Assembly (NCBI GenBank): GCA_944383785.1
Contig: CALWQV010000005.1
Location: 1 to 61,999 of the forward strand
DNA length: 61,999 nucleotides
DNA from: an uncultured Enterocloster sp.
GTDB lineage: Bacteria; Bacillota; Clostridia; Lachnospirales; Lachnospiraceae
Reading direction: 5' to 3'
The notes under the pieces were generated by a model, which was not told where the DNA came from, made no database searches, and saw nothing but the letters and a program-made list of their open reading frames with translations. Position numbers and translations under genes: made by a program. Below are positions 8,277 to 18,000 of this stretch, piece by piece; position 1 is the first letter of the stretch; each line of letters begins with the position of its first letter.

Positions 8277-9073
8277 TGCTGGAAATTAGACACATTTCAA
8301 AGACCTTTAATCCGGGCACGGTAAATGAAAAGCAGGCGTTAAACGGCCTGAGCCTGACCTTAAAGGACGGGGACTTTGTTACGGTGATCGGCGGAAACGG
8401 AGCCGGAAAATCCACCCTGCTCAACGCCATCGCAGGCGTATGGCTGGTGGACGAGGGGCAGATCCTCATTGATGGGAAGGACGTGACCAGGCTTCCGGAG
8501 TACAAGCGGGCGGCTTTTTTGGGCCGGGTGTTCCAGGATCCTATGAACGGCACGGCGGCTACCATGGGAATTGAAGAAAATCTGGCACTGGCCTTCCGCA
8601 GAGGCGGCAAAAGAGGCTTAAGGCAAGGAATCAACAACAGCGAACGGAAGCTGTACCGGGATCTTTTAGCCGGGCTGGGGCTGGGACTTGAAAACCGGCT
8701 GACTTCCAAGGTGGGGCTGCTCTCCGGCGGACAGCGACAGGCTTTAACCCTCTTAATGGCTACCTTAAAGAAGCCGAAGCTTCTGCTTCTGGACGAGCAT
8801 ACGGCGGCCCTGGACCCCAAGACGGCGGCGAAGGTGCTGGAGACAACGGAAAGCATTGTAAACCGGGATCACTTGACCACGCTGATGATCACCCACAATA
8901 TGCGGGACGCTATCCAGATCGGAAACCGGCTGATCATGATGAACAACGGTCAGATCATCTACGACGTGGAGGGAGAGGAAAAACGGAACCTGACGGTGGA
9001 GGATCTACTAAGAAAATTTGCCCAGGCCAGCGGCGAAGAGTTGGCTAACGATCGGATGATGCTGGCGAAGTGA
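8276..9073 (+). CDS. ABC transporter ATP-binding protein (TrpZ-like)
   Basis: The 265-residue ATPase has Walker A GGNGAGKST (about 43-51), a Q-loop in FQDPMNGT, the signature LLSGGQRQ, Walker B LLLLDEHTAALDP and an H-loop His in MITHN. It is translationally coupled to the permease and powers the importer. The Walker B segment reads DEHTA where DEPTS or DEPTA is common; this is usual in this subfamily. No clear terminator follows, although the next gene has its own promoter. Confidence 0.93.
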   Translation: MLEIRHISKTFNPGTVNEKQALNGLSLTLKDGDFVTVIGGNGAGKSTLLNAIAGVWLVDEGQILIDGKDVTRLPEYKRAAFLGRVFQDPMNGTAATMGIEENLALAFRRGGKRGLRQGINNSERKLYRDLLAGLGLGLENRLTSKVGLLSGGQRQALTLLMATLKKPKLLLLDEHTAALDPKTAAKVLETTESIVNRDHLTTLMITHNMRDAIQIGNRLIMMNNGQIIYDVEGEEKRNLTVEDLLRKFAQASGEELANDRMMLAK

Positions 9074-9149
9074 GGGAAGGTTGGGGCGCCGTCCTGAACT
9101 GTTATTGCGTATTCTTAATGAAAAATTCACACTTATTGGGTGTATTTTA

Positions 9150-9158
9150 TGGTATAAT
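9150..9158 (+). promoter_or_regulatory. Extended -10 promoter of the NlpC/P60 gene
   Basis: TGG followed by TATAAT (9153-9158) forms an extended -10 element with no good -35 at the right spacing. It lies 164 bases before the gene, and a palindromic repeat lies in between, in the leader. Confidence 0.45.
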
Positions 9159-9160
9159 GT

Positions 9161-9261
9161 GAGCACTTGGCGAGGTTTTTTCGAGCCTAGTGCGAGCCAT
9201 ACCTGGCTGCTTAGCGAATCGGAGCCGCAGGCGAACGATGAGGTTAGCAGACATGGTATAC
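9161..9261. repeat. Dispersed palindromic repeat (REP-like), copy A
   Basis: GAGCACTTGGCGAGGT (9161-9176) and TCGAGCCTAGTGCG (9181-9194) can fold into a hairpin (GCACT..GGC with GCC..AGTGC). The same two blocks with the same four-base spacing recur at 47214-47247, before pheS. A second imperfect inverted repeat follows (CATACC at 9198 and GGTATAC at 9255-9261, with CTGCT and AGCAG arms inside). Both copies lie in leaders of genes, suggesting a dispersed intergenic repeat family. Confidence 0.6.
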
Positions 9262-9321
9262 TAAATTCTGTTGTGCTCGGAATTAATATATGTAATTTTT
9301 AGGGGAATTGGAGGCGGCAGA

Positions 9322-10953
9322 ATGTCGGACCATAAAGATTATTCATCTGTTTTAAATAAGGCCAGACGGCGCAGGCGAAGAAGGGGAGGCTGGGATACGC
9401 GGCTTCTTCTGATGATCGCGGGCGCTGTTCTGGCTGTCCTTTTGCTGATTTTGGCGGGCGTGGGTATCAGCCGAGCCGTTTCAGGAAAAGCGGCGGATGG
9501 AGGAGCAGCCCAGGTGGCTACCCCTTCGGATGCCAGCCCGGCCCAGGAGGCCCAGCTAAGCCCTGAGGAGCAGGCGGCGATGGAGCTTGAGGCGGAGACA
9601 CAGCGAGTGATCGATTCCTATGAGAATCTGGGAATCGTCCAGGTGTCCGGGTATGTGAATATACGGCGGGAGCCTTCCATGGACGGCGATATTATCGGAA
9701 AGCTTTCCGGAGACGGGGCCTGCGAGGTTTTGGAGACAGAAGGCGAGTGGACTCATATCACCTCCGGAGGCGTGGACGGCTATATCAGCAACCAGTATCT
9801 TCTGACAGGGGACGAGGCCCTCGAGAAGGCAAAGAGTCTGGTGAAGCTGCGGGCGATTATTACGACAGATAATTTGAATATCCGCAGGGAGCCCTCTACG
9901 GAGGATCCTTCCAATGTGATCGGACAGGCCCTGGAAAATGAACGCTATGTGGTTCTTGGCGAGGAGGACGGTTGGATTCAGATTGAGGAAGGGTATATTT
10001 CAGCTGACTATGCCAGGGTGGAGTATGCTCTGAATGAAGGCCGCAAGATGGATTTAAAGGCCCAGGCCATCAACCAGTACGACAATCTGGTGATCTCCAA
10101 GGTCAACAATTATCTGAATGTGCGGGAAGAGCCCAGCCAGGATGGAAAGATAATCGGAAAGATGACCAGTAAAGCGGCAGGCGAGATTCTGGAAACCCTG
10201 GATGGGTGGTACAAGATCAAATCCGGCCCCATTACCGGGTACATTTCCGCTGACCCACAGTATACGGCTACAGGGCAGGAGGCCATCGACCTGGCTATGC
10301 AGACGGCGGACTTAAAGGCTGTGATTCGCACCGATGTATTGAATGTGCGCACGGAGCCGAATACGGAGGCTAAGATCTGGACCCAGATCGTAAAGGATGA
10401 GCGCTATTCCGTGCTGGCTCAGCTGGATGGCTGGGTACAGATTGAGCTGGATTCCGTGGACTCGGAGGACGGTTCGGAATCGGACAAGGCTTACATTTCC
10501 ACCAGGGACAACAATGTGGAGGTTCGCTACGCCTTAAATGAGGCTATCAAATTCTCCCCTGACGAGATTGCCGCCAGCAACGCGGCCTCACGTCGTTCCC
10601 AGATCGTCAACTACGCCCTTCAGTTTGTAGGCAACCCCTATGTATGGGGAGGAACCAGCCTGACCAACGGCGCGGACTGTTCCGGCTTTACCATGAAGGT
10701 GATGGAACATTTTGGCGTGTCGCTGCCTCACTACTCCGGCTCACAGGCTCAGATGGGCAAGGGAATTAAGTCCAGCGAGATGCGGCCTGGCGATCTGATC
10801 TTCTATGCCGGCAGCAACGGGCGGGTCAACCATGTTGCTATGTACATTGGAGGCGGCCAGGTGGTACACGCCGCCAGCAGAAAGAGCGGAATTAAGATTT
10901 CAACCTGGAATTACCGGTCGCCGGTGGCGATCCGGAATGTGCTGGGAGATTAA
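9322..10953 (+). CDS. SH3-domain NlpC/P60 peptidoglycan endopeptidase
   Basis: The start is ATG 9322 after GGAGG; the longer frame from 9271 lacks a site. The 543-residue protein has a basic cytoplasmic tip, a membrane anchor at about 30-52, then four bacterial SH3 repeats, each with the NxRxEPS-type core (VNIRREPS, LNIRREPS, LNVREEPS, LNVRTEPN). It ends in an NlpC/P60 domain with catalytic Cys453 (ADCSGF), His504 (NHVAMYIG) and a further His516. It should cut peptide stems of peptidoglycan outside the membrane. It appears to be a single-gene unit with a terminator. Confidence 0.94.
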   Translation: MSDHKDYSSVLNKARRRRRRRGGWDTRLLLMIAGAVLAVLLLILAGVGISRAVSGKAADGGAAQVATPSDASPAQEAQLSPEEQAAMELEAETQRVIDSYENLGIVQVSGYVNIRREPSMDGDIIGKLSGDGACEVLETEGEWTHITSGGVDGYISNQYLLTGDEALEKAKSLVKLRAIITTDNLNIRREPSTEDPSNVIGQALENERYVVLGEEDGWIQIEEGYISADYARVEYALNEGRKMDLKAQAINQYDNLVISKVNNYLNVREEPSQDGKIIGKMTSKAAGEILETLDGWYKIKSGPITGYISADPQYTATGQEAIDLAMQTADLKAVIRTDVLNVRTEPNTEAKIWTQIVKDERYSVLAQLDGWVQIELDSVDSEDGSESDKAYISTRDNNVEVRYALNEAIKFSPDEIAASNAASRRSQIVNYALQFVGNPYVWGGTSLTNGADCSGFTMKVMEHFGVSLPHYSGSQAQMGKGIKSSEMRPGDLIFYAGSNGRVNHVAMYIGGGQVVHAASRKSGIKISTWNYRSPVAIRNVLGD

Positions 10954-10961
10954 AGCGATTG

Positions 10962-10996
10962 AAAAGCATCTGTTTGTAATGAACAGGTGCTTTTTT
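10962..10996 (+). terminator. Rho-independent terminator of the NlpC/P60 gene
   Basis: AAGCATCTGTT (10964-10974) pairs with AACAGGTGCTT (10982-10992), with one G-U pair, and runs into a T-tract (10991-10996). Confidence 0.85.
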
Positions 10997-11086
10997 GACG
11001 AAAATTTCGGAATCATAAAATCCGCGCATATTTCCCCGTCTTTCGTACAGACTAGTGAGAAATGACGGAAAGGATGGGTGTACGTT

Positions 11087-11830
11087 ATGGCGAAGGGAAA
11101 GAACGCGCAGAAGGGAAAAAGTGGAAAGAACCAGGAGGAGCAGACGGCTCGAAAGGAGGAAGGGGAGATTCGTAAGCAGGAGGATGAGCGCCTTGAGGAA
11201 TACGGCCAGGCAACTCTGGACCGGAACCGGGGCAGCAGGCGGATCCATCTGATTACCATTATCGGGGAGGTGGAGGGCCATGAAAATCTTTCCGGCTCCA
11301 GCAAAACCACTAAGTATGACCATATTCTGCCCCAGCTGGCCCAGATCGAAGACGATGAGCGGGTGGAAGGGCTTTTGGTGCTTCTAAATACATCGGGAGG
11401 GGATGTGGATGCAGGTCTGGCAATTGCGGAGATGATCGCTTCCTTATCGATTCCAACGGTGTCCCTGGTTCTTGGGGGAAGCCATTCCATCGGCGTTCCC
11501 CTGGCGGTGTGTACGGATTATTCCTTTATCGTGCCTACGGGAACCATGATGGTTCATCCGGTGAGGATGAATGGAACGGTGATCGGCACATCACAGACCT
11601 ACGAGTATTTCGAGATGATTCAGGACCGGATCCTGGGATTTGTCTCAAGCCATGCCAATATCGCCTATGACCAGTTAAAGAGCCTTATGCACAATACCCG
11701 GATGCTGGCAAGGGATCTTGGGACTGTCCTGGTGGGAAAGGAAGCGGTGGATGCGGGGCTCATCGACGAGGTGGGAGGGATACGGGAGGCCCTTAAGCAT
11801 TTGTATGACCGGATTGATGGGAAAATTTAA
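11087..11830 (+). CDS. ClpP-fold protease, TepA-like (translocation-enhancing) protein
   Basis: The 247-residue protein has a charged, lysine-rich N-terminus of about 50 residues and a ClpP/crotonase-fold domain. The nucleophile is likely Ser134 in GGSHSIG, with His157 in MMVHPVR as the base. This layout matches TepA of Bacillus, a cytoplasmic membrane-associated ClpP-like protease, rather than housekeeping ClpP. In Clostridia the gene is often next to ftsK/spoIIIE, as here. The start is uncertain: GTG 11078 would add three residues, but ATG 11087 starts the familiar Lys-rich N-terminus. Confidence 0.85.
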   Translation: MAKGKNAQKGKSGKNQEEQTARKEEGEIRKQEDERLEEYGQATLDRNRGSRRIHLITIIGEVEGHENLSGSSKTTKYDHILPQLAQIEDDERVEGLLVLLNTSGGDVDAGLAIAEMIASLSIPTVSLVLGGSHSIGVPLAVCTDYSFIVPTGTMMVHPVRMNGTVIGTSQTYEYFEMIQDRILGFVSSHANIAYDQLKSLMHNTRMLARDLGTVLVGKEAVDAGLIDEVGGIREALKHLYDRIDGKI

Positions 11831-11841
11831 AAGGCCCGGCG

Positions 11842-11870
11842 TTGCAATTTAAGGGATTCTTTTGTATACT
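11842..11870 (+). promoter_or_regulatory. Promoter of the spoIIIE/ftsK gene
   Basis: TTGCAA (11842-11847) and TATACT (11865-11870) are 17 bases apart. The DNA translocase start lies 76 bases downstream. Confidence 0.65.
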
Positions 11871-11945
11871 ATTATACAGACCTTCGGGAAAGCGGTATCG
11901 GCCCCGTAGGGATTTACCTGCATTGACGGACGGGAGGCTTTATGC

Positions 11946-14765
11946 GTGGCTGAATTAAGGGAGAGAAATACATCGAAAAAAACAGGCGGGAAGAAAAACG
12001 CTTCCCCCGGCAAGAACAGTAGAGTAAAAGGGAAGGGCTCCAGGCAGCCCCAGGAACAGGATATGGGATTTATGAGAGCAGAAGTGATCATCATCTGCTC
12101 TTTTGCTGTTGCCGTGCTGCTGTTTCTCAGCAATTTTAAGCTCTGCGGGGCAGTGGGACAGGTTCTGCGCAGTTTCCAGCTGGGAACCTTTGGAACCATA
12201 GGCTTTCTGCTGCCGATTTTGATTTTTGTGGGAACCTGTTTCCACATGTCAAATCAGGGAAATATTCACGCCGCCTTAAAGCTGGGGGCGGTGATTTTGG
12301 CGGCTGTAACGGTCTGCGGACTGCTGCAGCTGCTCTTTGGCACGGTTCCGGAGGGGGCGGACTGGATGGAATATTATCATCAGTCCTCTGCTTCCGGGCG
12401 GGGAGGCGGATTGTTGGGAGGCATTCTCACATCCCTTCTGATCCTGGCCCTGGGGAGAGCCGGAGCCTATGTGGTGTTGTTGGCGCTGCTAATCTTATCC
12501 ATTGTGTGCATTACGGAGCGGTCCTTTGTATCCGCTGTACGGACAGGCGGAGGGAAGGCCTACCATTACGCCAAGGAGGATTTGGATCGCCGGAGGGAGA
12601 ACCATCAGCGCAGGGAAGAGAAGCGGCGCAAAGGCGAGGACAGCCAGAGCGTCCGGGGGGTGAATCTGGATGCCATCCGGCTGACAGACCCCAAGGATCT
12701 GCCGGACGTGATGGAACAGGAGGAGTTAAAGGCCGGACAGCAGGCGGAGCAAAAGGCTGTACAGCGGACGGAACAGCCTAAGACAGATGAGAGTAAGCCG
12801 GAGGGGCCGCCCAATGTATTTTTAGGAAAGATTAACCTTCCGCCGGAACCGGCGGAAGAGGAGGAAGAGATGAAGGGAGAGCCGGAACCCTCAGATTCCT
12901 ATATGCTTCACGATGAGGACGGGGAAGAGTTCCGGCTTCCCAAAACCAGCCGTACCCTGAGGGAGATGGATCTTCTGGAAGAAGCCCCTGAGAAAGAAAA
13001 TGAGGTGGGGGATCAGGCGCCATGGGAAGAAGAACCTGCCAAGCACACTGCCCGGCCGGAGACTTCCAGCCTGTACATAGAGCCGGAGGAGCCCCAGGAT
13101 GAGATCCCGGAGACAGGAATAAACTACGACAGCGTCTTTGTGCCGGAGGAGCCTAAGAGGGTGGTAACCGCTTCCGGCAAGGTGATCGAGACAGAGACAG
13201 AGCTTCTGCAAAAGAAAATTGAAAAGCGGCGTGAAGAAGCTGCACAGACGGATGTGAATCTCCAGGTGGCGGCAGAGGTGCAGAAGAAGCAGGAGGAGGT
13301 TAAGCGGGAGTATGTATTTCCGCCTACCAGCCTTTTAAAGAGAGGCCATCGAAACGGCGGGGCTTCCCAGGAAGAGTATAAGGCCATCGCCATCAAGCTG
13401 CAGCAGACCCTCCATAATTTTGGAGTAGGGGTTACAGTGACTAACATCAGCTGCGGCCCGGCGGTAACCCGCTATGAGCTTCTTCCGGAGCAGGGAGTGA
13501 AGGTAAGCCGCATCGTAGGACTAGCCGATGATATCAAGCTGAGCCTGGCGGCGGCGGATATCCGCATCGAGGCGCCCATTCCTGGAAAATCCGCAGTGGG
13601 CATCGAGGTGCCGAACAAGGAAAACAACATTGTGTATCTGCGGGAGCTTTTGGAATCAGAGGTATTTAAGAATCATAAATCCCGTCTGGCCTTCGCCGTG
13701 GGCAAGGATATTGGCGGCCAGACTGTGGTGACGGACGTGGCGAAGATGCCCCATCTTCTCATCGCTGGAGCTACCGGTTCCGGTAAATCCGTGTGTATCA
13801 ATACGCTGATTATGAGCCTGATCTACAAGTCCAAGCCGGAGGATGTGAAGCTGATCATGGTTGACCCCAAGGTGGTGGAGCTGAGCGTTTACAACGGGAT
13901 TCCCCATCTTTTGATTCCGGTAGTGACGGATCCCAAGAAGGCCTCCGGCGCGTTAAACTGGGCAGTGGCGGAGATGGAGGACCGGTACAAGAAATTCGCC
14001 AAATGCAATGTGCGGGACTTAAAGGGATATAATGAGAGAATCGAACATTTGAAGGATATTGAGGCTGAAAATAAGCCCCAGAAGCTGCCCCAGATCGTGA
14101 TTATCATCGACGAGCTGGCGGATTTGATGATGGTGGCTCCCGGAGAGGTGGAGAGCTCCATCTGCCGTCTGGCTCAGCTGGCCAGAGCGGCGGGCATTCA
14201 TCTGGTAATCGCTACCCAGCGGCCGTCGGTGAATGTCATTACAGGACTGATCAAGGCGAATGTGCCCTCCAGAATCGCCTTTGCCGTGTCCTCCGGAGTG
14301 GATTCCAGAACGATTATCGATATGAACGGGGCGGAAAAGCTGCTGGGAAAGGGAGACATGCTCTTTTATCCGGCTGGCTTCCCCAAGCCTCAGCGGGTGC
14401 AGGGCGCTTTTGTGTCCGATGAGGAAGTGGGAAATGTGGTGGATTTCCTGAAGGAGCAGGGTATGACGGCCCAGTACAGCCCAGAGATTGAGACAACCAT
14501 TGAGGCAGGGACTGCGGGAGAGCCGGGGGGAAGCGGCCAGGGACGGGACGAGTATTTCGCCCAGGCCGGCAAGCTGATTACCGATAAGGAGAAGGCTTCC
14601 ATCGGTATGCTGCAGCGGATGTTTAAGATTGGCTTTAACCGGGCGGCCCGGATTATGGACCAGCTGGCGGCGGCCGGCGTGGTGGGCGAGGAAGAAGGAA
14701 CCAAGCCCAGAAAAGTGTTGATGACTCCGGAGGAATTTGAGGAGTTTTTAAAACAGGAACCATAG
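11946..14765 (+). CDS. spoIIIE: FtsK/SpoIIIE-family DNA translocase
   Basis: The 939-residue protein starts at GTG 11946, about nine bases after GGGAGG; an ATG four bases earlier hits a stop at once. It has an Arg/Lys-rich N-terminus, about four membrane helices (residues 40-200), a Glu/Lys/Pro-rich linker to about 440, and the motor domain. Walker A is GATGSGKS (608-615) and Walker B lies in [13 protein letters not shown] (about 717-729). The C-terminal gamma winged helix ([23 protein letters not shown]) reads oriented DNA sequences. It pumps chromosomes through the division or spore septum. FtsK and SpoIIIE cannot be separated by sequence alone. Confidence 0.95.
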   Translation: MAELRERNTSKKTGGKKNASPGKNSRVKGKGSRQPQEQDMGFMRAEVIIICSFAVAVLLFLSNFKLCGAVGQVLRSFQLGTFGTIGFLLPILIFVGTCFHMSNQGNIHAALKLGAVILAAVTVCGLLQLLFGTVPEGADWMEYYHQSSASGRGGGLLGGILTSLLILALGRAGAYVVLLALLILSIVCITERSFVSAVRTGGGKAYHYAKEDLDRRRENHQRREEKRRKGEDSQSVRGVNLDAIRLTDPKDLPDVMEQEELKAGQQAEQKAVQRTEQPKTDESKPEGPPNVFLGKINLPPEPAEEEEEMKGEPEPSDSYMLHDEDGEEFRLPKTSRTLREMDLLEEAPEKENEVGDQAPWEEEPAKHTARPETSSLYIEPEEPQDEIPETGINYDSVFVPEEPKRVVTASGKVIETETELLQKKIEKRREEAAQTDVNLQVAAEVQKKQEEVKREYVFPPTSLLKRGHRNGGASQEEYKAIAIKLQQTLHNFGVGVTVTNISCGPAVTRYELLPEQGVKVSRIVGLADDIKLSLAAADIRIEAPIPGKSAVGIEVPNKENNIVYLRELLESEVFKNHKSRLAFAVGKDIGGQTVVTDVAKMPHLLIAGATGSGKSVCINTLIMSLIYKSKPEDVKLIMVDPKVVELSVYNGIPHLLIPVVTDPKKASGALNWAVAEMEDRYKKFAKCNVRDLKGYNERIEHLKDIEAENKPQKLPQIVIIIDELADLMMVAPGEVESSICRLAQLARAAGIHLVIATQRPSVNVITGLIKANVPSRIAFAVSSGVDSRTIIDMNGAEKLLGKGDMLFYPAGFPKPQRVQGAFVSDEEVGNVVDFLKEQGMTAQYSPEIETTIEAGTAGEPGGSGQGRDEYFAQAGKLITDKEKASIGMLQRMFKIGFNRAARIMDQLAAAGVVGEEEGTKPRKVLMTPEEFEEFLKQEP

Positions 14766-14796
14766 ACAAAAGAAGGCAAGAAGGAGGAAGAACGCC

Positions 14797-16467
14797 ATGA
14801 AAACGGACATTGAAATCGCTCAGGAGGCGCGGATGCTGCCTATTACCCAGGTGGCGGAAAAATGCGGTATTGAGGAAGAGGATCTGGAGCTTTACGGAAA
14901 ATACAAGGCAAAGCTATCAGATTCCCTTTGGGAGAAGATCAAGGACCGCCCCGATGGAAAGCTGGTATTAGTGACAGCCATCAACCCGACTCCGGCGGGG
15001 GAGGGCAAGACTACCACCACCGTAGGACTGGGAGAGGCTCTGGGCCGGATGGGGGTGAAATCCCTGATCGCCTTGCGGGAGCCGTCCCTGGGGCCCTGCT
15101 TTGGCATTAAGGGAGGCGCTGCTGGAGGAGGGTACGCCCAGGCGGTTCCCATGAAGGACTTGAATCTTCATTTTACCTGCGATTTCCATGCAATTACCTC
15201 GGCCAACAATCTGCTGGCGGCGATGCTGGACAACCATATCCAGCAGGGAAACGCCTTGGGGATCGATCCCAGGCAGGTGCTGTGGAAGCGGTGCCTTGAT
15301 ATGAACGACCGGGTACTGCGAAACGTAGTGGTGGGCCTTGGGGCAAAGGCTGACGGCATGGTGCGGGAGGATCATTTCGTGATCACTGTGGCCTCCGAGA
15401 TTATGGCCATCCTCTGTCTTGCGGAGAATATGAAGGATTTAAAGGAGCGCCTGGGCCGGATTATTGTCGCTTATAATTTCGCCGGCGAGCCGGTGACAGC
15501 CGCTGATTTAAAGGCGGTGGGAGCCATGGCGGCTCTTTTAAAGGACGCCCTAAAGCCCAATCTGATTCAGACACTGGAGAATACGGGAGTTTTAGTCCAC
15601 GGAGGGCCCTTCGCCAACATCGCCCATGGCTGCAACAGCGTGAGGGCTACCAAGACGGCCTTAAAGCTGGCGGATCTGGTGGTGACGGAGGCCGGATTCG
15701 GAGCGGATCTGGGGGCGGAAAAATTCCTGGACATCAAGTGCCGCATGGCGGGCTTAAAGCCGGACGCGGTGGTGCTGGTGGCTACGGCCAGAGCCTTAAA
15801 GTACAACGGCGGCGTGCCAAAGGACCAGTTGACAGAGGAAAATATGGACGCCTTAAAGCGTGGCATTGTCAATCTGGAAAAGCATATTGAGAATATTCAG
15901 AAGTATGGGGTGCCGGTGATTGTGACTTTAAACGCCTTCACCACGGACACAGAGCAGGAATATGCTTATATTAAGCATTTCTGCCAGGAAATGGGCTGCG
16001 AGTTCGCCCTCTCGGAGGTTTGGGCCAAGGGAGGCGAGGGCGGAATCGACCTGGCGCGTAAGGTCCTGGAAACCTTGGAGCAGAAGGAAAGCCATTTTGT
16101 CCCCATTTATCCGGATGAAATGAGCCTAGAGGGTAAGATCGAGACAGTGGCGAAGGAGATCTACGGAGCCGATGGCGTCACCTATTCAGCTGCCGCGAAA
16201 AAGGCATTAAAGCGGATTACGGAGCTGGGCTTTGGAAATCTTCCCGTCTGTATGGCAAAAACCCAGTACTCTCTGTCCGATGACCCGGCAAAGCTGGGCC
16301 GTCCGTCGGGCTTTGAGATCAGCGTACGGGACGCTTACGTTTCCGCCGGGGCGGGCTTTGTGGTCGCCCTTACCGGCTCCATTATGACCATGCCGGGCCT
16401 TCCGAAGCGCCCGGCAGCCGAGGGCATCGATGTGGATGAAAAAGGCCGTATCACCGGATTGTTTTAA
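14797..16467 (+). CDS. fhs: Formate-tetrahydrofolate ligase
   Basis: The 556-residue protein matches the family in full length. The ATP-binding loop is [12 protein letters not shown] (64-75), followed by [22 protein letters not shown] and the C-terminal [16 protein letters not shown]. The enzyme makes 10-formyl-tetrahydrofolate from formate, ATP and tetrahydrofolate, for purine synthesis or the methyl branch of the acetyl-CoA pathway. It starts at ATG 14797 after AAGGAGG, 31 bases behind the translocase gene, and is followed at 23 bases by murE, so it may share transcripts with both. No CO-dehydrogenase genes are in view. Confidence 0.98.
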   Translation: MKTDIEIAQEARMLPITQVAEKCGIEEEDLELYGKYKAKLSDSLWEKIKDRPDGKLVLVTAINPTPAGEGKTTTTVGLGEALGRMGVKSLIALREPSLGPCFGIKGGAAGGGYAQAVPMKDLNLHFTCDFHAITSANNLLAAMLDNHIQQGNALGIDPRQVLWKRCLDMNDRVLRNVVVGLGAKADGMVREDHFVITVASEIMAILCLAENMKDLKERLGRIIVAYNFAGEPVTAADLKAVGAMAALLKDALKPNLIQTLENTGVLVHGGPFANIAHGCNSVRATKTALKLADLVVTEAGFGADLGAEKFLDIKCRMAGLKPDAVVLVATARALKYNGGVPKDQLTEENMDALKRGIVNLEKHIENIQKYGVPVIVTLNAFTTDTEQEYAYIKHFCQEMGCEFALSEVWAKGGEGGIDLARKVLETLEQKESHFVPIYPDEMSLEGKIETVAKEIYGADGVTYSAAAKKALKRITELGFGNLPVCMAKTQYSLSDDPAKLGRPSGFEISVRDAYVSAGAGFVVALTGSIMTMPGLPKRPAAEGIDVDEKGRITGLF

Positions 16468-16490
16468 AAGAGCTAAAAGGAGTTAGATTT

Positions 16491-17999
16491 ATGAAATTGA
16501 AGGAATGGCTGAATGGCCTGGATTTTGAACTGCTGCAGGGAAATCTGGAGGAAGAGGTTTTCGACGTCTCCTATGATTCCCGCAAGGCAAAACCGGGGGA
16601 TGTATTTGTATGCATGACCGGAACAAGGGTAGATTCCCATGTATTTATCCCGAAGGTGGAGGAGGCGGGCTGCAGGGTGATCCTGGTGGAGCGGGCTCTA
16701 GATGAGCTGTTAAAGCCGGTTCAGGCTGAAACCACGGTGGTGCGGGTAAAGGACGGCCGCCATGGGCTGGCCATTCTTTCCGCGGCCCGTTTCGGACATC
16801 CGGCAAAGAAGCTTACCATGATCGGTGTCACCGGCACCAAAGGAAAGACCACTACTGCCCATATGATTAAGGCGATTCTGGAGTCCTGTGGGAAAAAGGT
16901 GGGGATGATCGGCACCAACGGAACCTTTATCGGGGATCAGGTGACCCCAAACTTAAACACAACGCCGGAATCCTACCAGCTCCACCAGGCTTTCGCGAAA
17001 ATGGTGGAGGCTGGCTGCCAGTACCTGGTGATGGAGGTATCTTCCCAGGGAATCAAAATGCGCCGCACCGATGGGATTTTCTTTGACTACGGCCTGTTTA
17101 CCAATATTTCGCCGGATCACATCGGGCCCGACGAGCACAAGGATTTTAAAGAGTACCTGTATTATAAGTCCAGACTGCTGAGTATGTGCAAGGTGGGACT
17201 TGTGAACCAGTCAGATCTGCATTTCGATGAGATTGTGGAGGACGCCTCCTGTGAACTGTACACTTATCGGGTAAAAGTGGAGGGAGAACAGGATTCGAAG
17301 GGGAAAGCTGATTTTGAGGCCGGCGGCATCCACTATGTGTCGGAGCCCGGATTTGTGGGCACGGAATTTGCGGTGTCGGGCCGCCTTTCCATGGAGGTAC
17401 GGCTGGGGATTCCAGGTATCTTCAATGTGGATAATGCCCTGGGGGCGGTGAGCCTATGCAGCTTCCTGGGACTGGATCCGGCAGGGATGAGCCATGGCCT
17501 GGAGCACATCCGGGTAAACGGGCGCATGGAGATCGTCTACAGCTGTGAGCGCTTTACGGTGTTAGTGGATTACGCCCACAATGCCGTTAGCATGGAAAGT
17601 CTTTTGAAAACCTTGAGAGACTATCATCCCAGACGTCTGGTGTGCGTCTTTGGCTGCGGCGGGAACCGCTCAAAGGAACGGCGCTACCGGATGGGAGAGA
17701 TCGGCGGGAAGCTGGCGGATCTTTGCATTCTGACGGCGGATAATTCCCGGTATGAGAAGACGGAGGATATTATCGCCGATATCCGGGGAAGCATCGAGAA
17801 GACGGGAGGCGCTTATCTTGAGATTCCGGACCGGCGGGAGGCCATCCGCTACAGTATCATCCATGCCCAGCCTGGGGATATGATCGCGGTCATCGGCAAA
17901 GGCCATGAGGATTATCAGGAAATCTGCGGCGTCCGCCATCATTTCCTGGACCGGGAAGTGATTGAGGAAACAGTACGGGAGTTGGAGGAAAAGGGCTGA
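16491..17999 (+). CDS. murE: UDP-MurNAc-tripeptide synthetase (MurE)
   Basis: The 502-residue Mur ligase has the N-terminal UDP-sugar domain, ATP loop GVTGTKGKTT (112-121) and the central and C-terminal ligase domains. It adds the third amino acid to UDP-MurNAc-Ala-Glu in the cytoplasm. The residue-selecting motif is DNSR (417-420) where diaminopimelate-type MurE has DNPR. The Arg that contacts the carboxylate of diaminopimelate is kept, so that substrate is likely, but the Pro-to-Ser change is notable. It is followed by murF one base after its stop, so the two steps of stem-peptide building are coupled. Confidence 0.93.
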   Translation: MKLKEWLNGLDFELLQGNLEEEVFDVSYDSRKAKPGDVFVCMTGTRVDSHVFIPKVEEAGCRVILVERALDELLKPVQAETTVVRVKDGRHGLAILSAARFGHPAKKLTMIGVTGTKGKTTTAHMIKAILESCGKKVGMIGTNGTFIGDQVTPNLNTTPESYQLHQAFAKMVEAGCQYLVMEVSSQGIKMRRTDGIFFDYGLFTNISPDHIGPDEHKDFKEYLYYKSRLLSMCKVGLVNQSDLHFDEIVEDASCELYTYRVKVEGEQDSKGKADFEAGGIHYVSEPGFVGTEFAVSGRLSMEVRLGIPGIFNVDNALGAVSLCSFLGLDPAGMSHGLEHIRVNGRMEIVYSCERFTVLVDYAHNAVSMESLLKTLRDYHPRRLVCVFGCGGNRSKERRYRMGEIGGKLADLCILTADNSRYEKTEDIIADIRGSIEKTGGAYLEIPDRREAIRYSIIHAQPGDMIAVIGKGHEDYQEICGVRHHFLDREVIEETVRELEEKG

Positions 18000-18000
18000 G

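Noticed and set aside
9161-9261. tRNA gene
   Set aside because: The hairpins suggested one, but there is no cloverleaf or GGTTCRA T-loop, and the sequence recurs as a repeat elsewhere.
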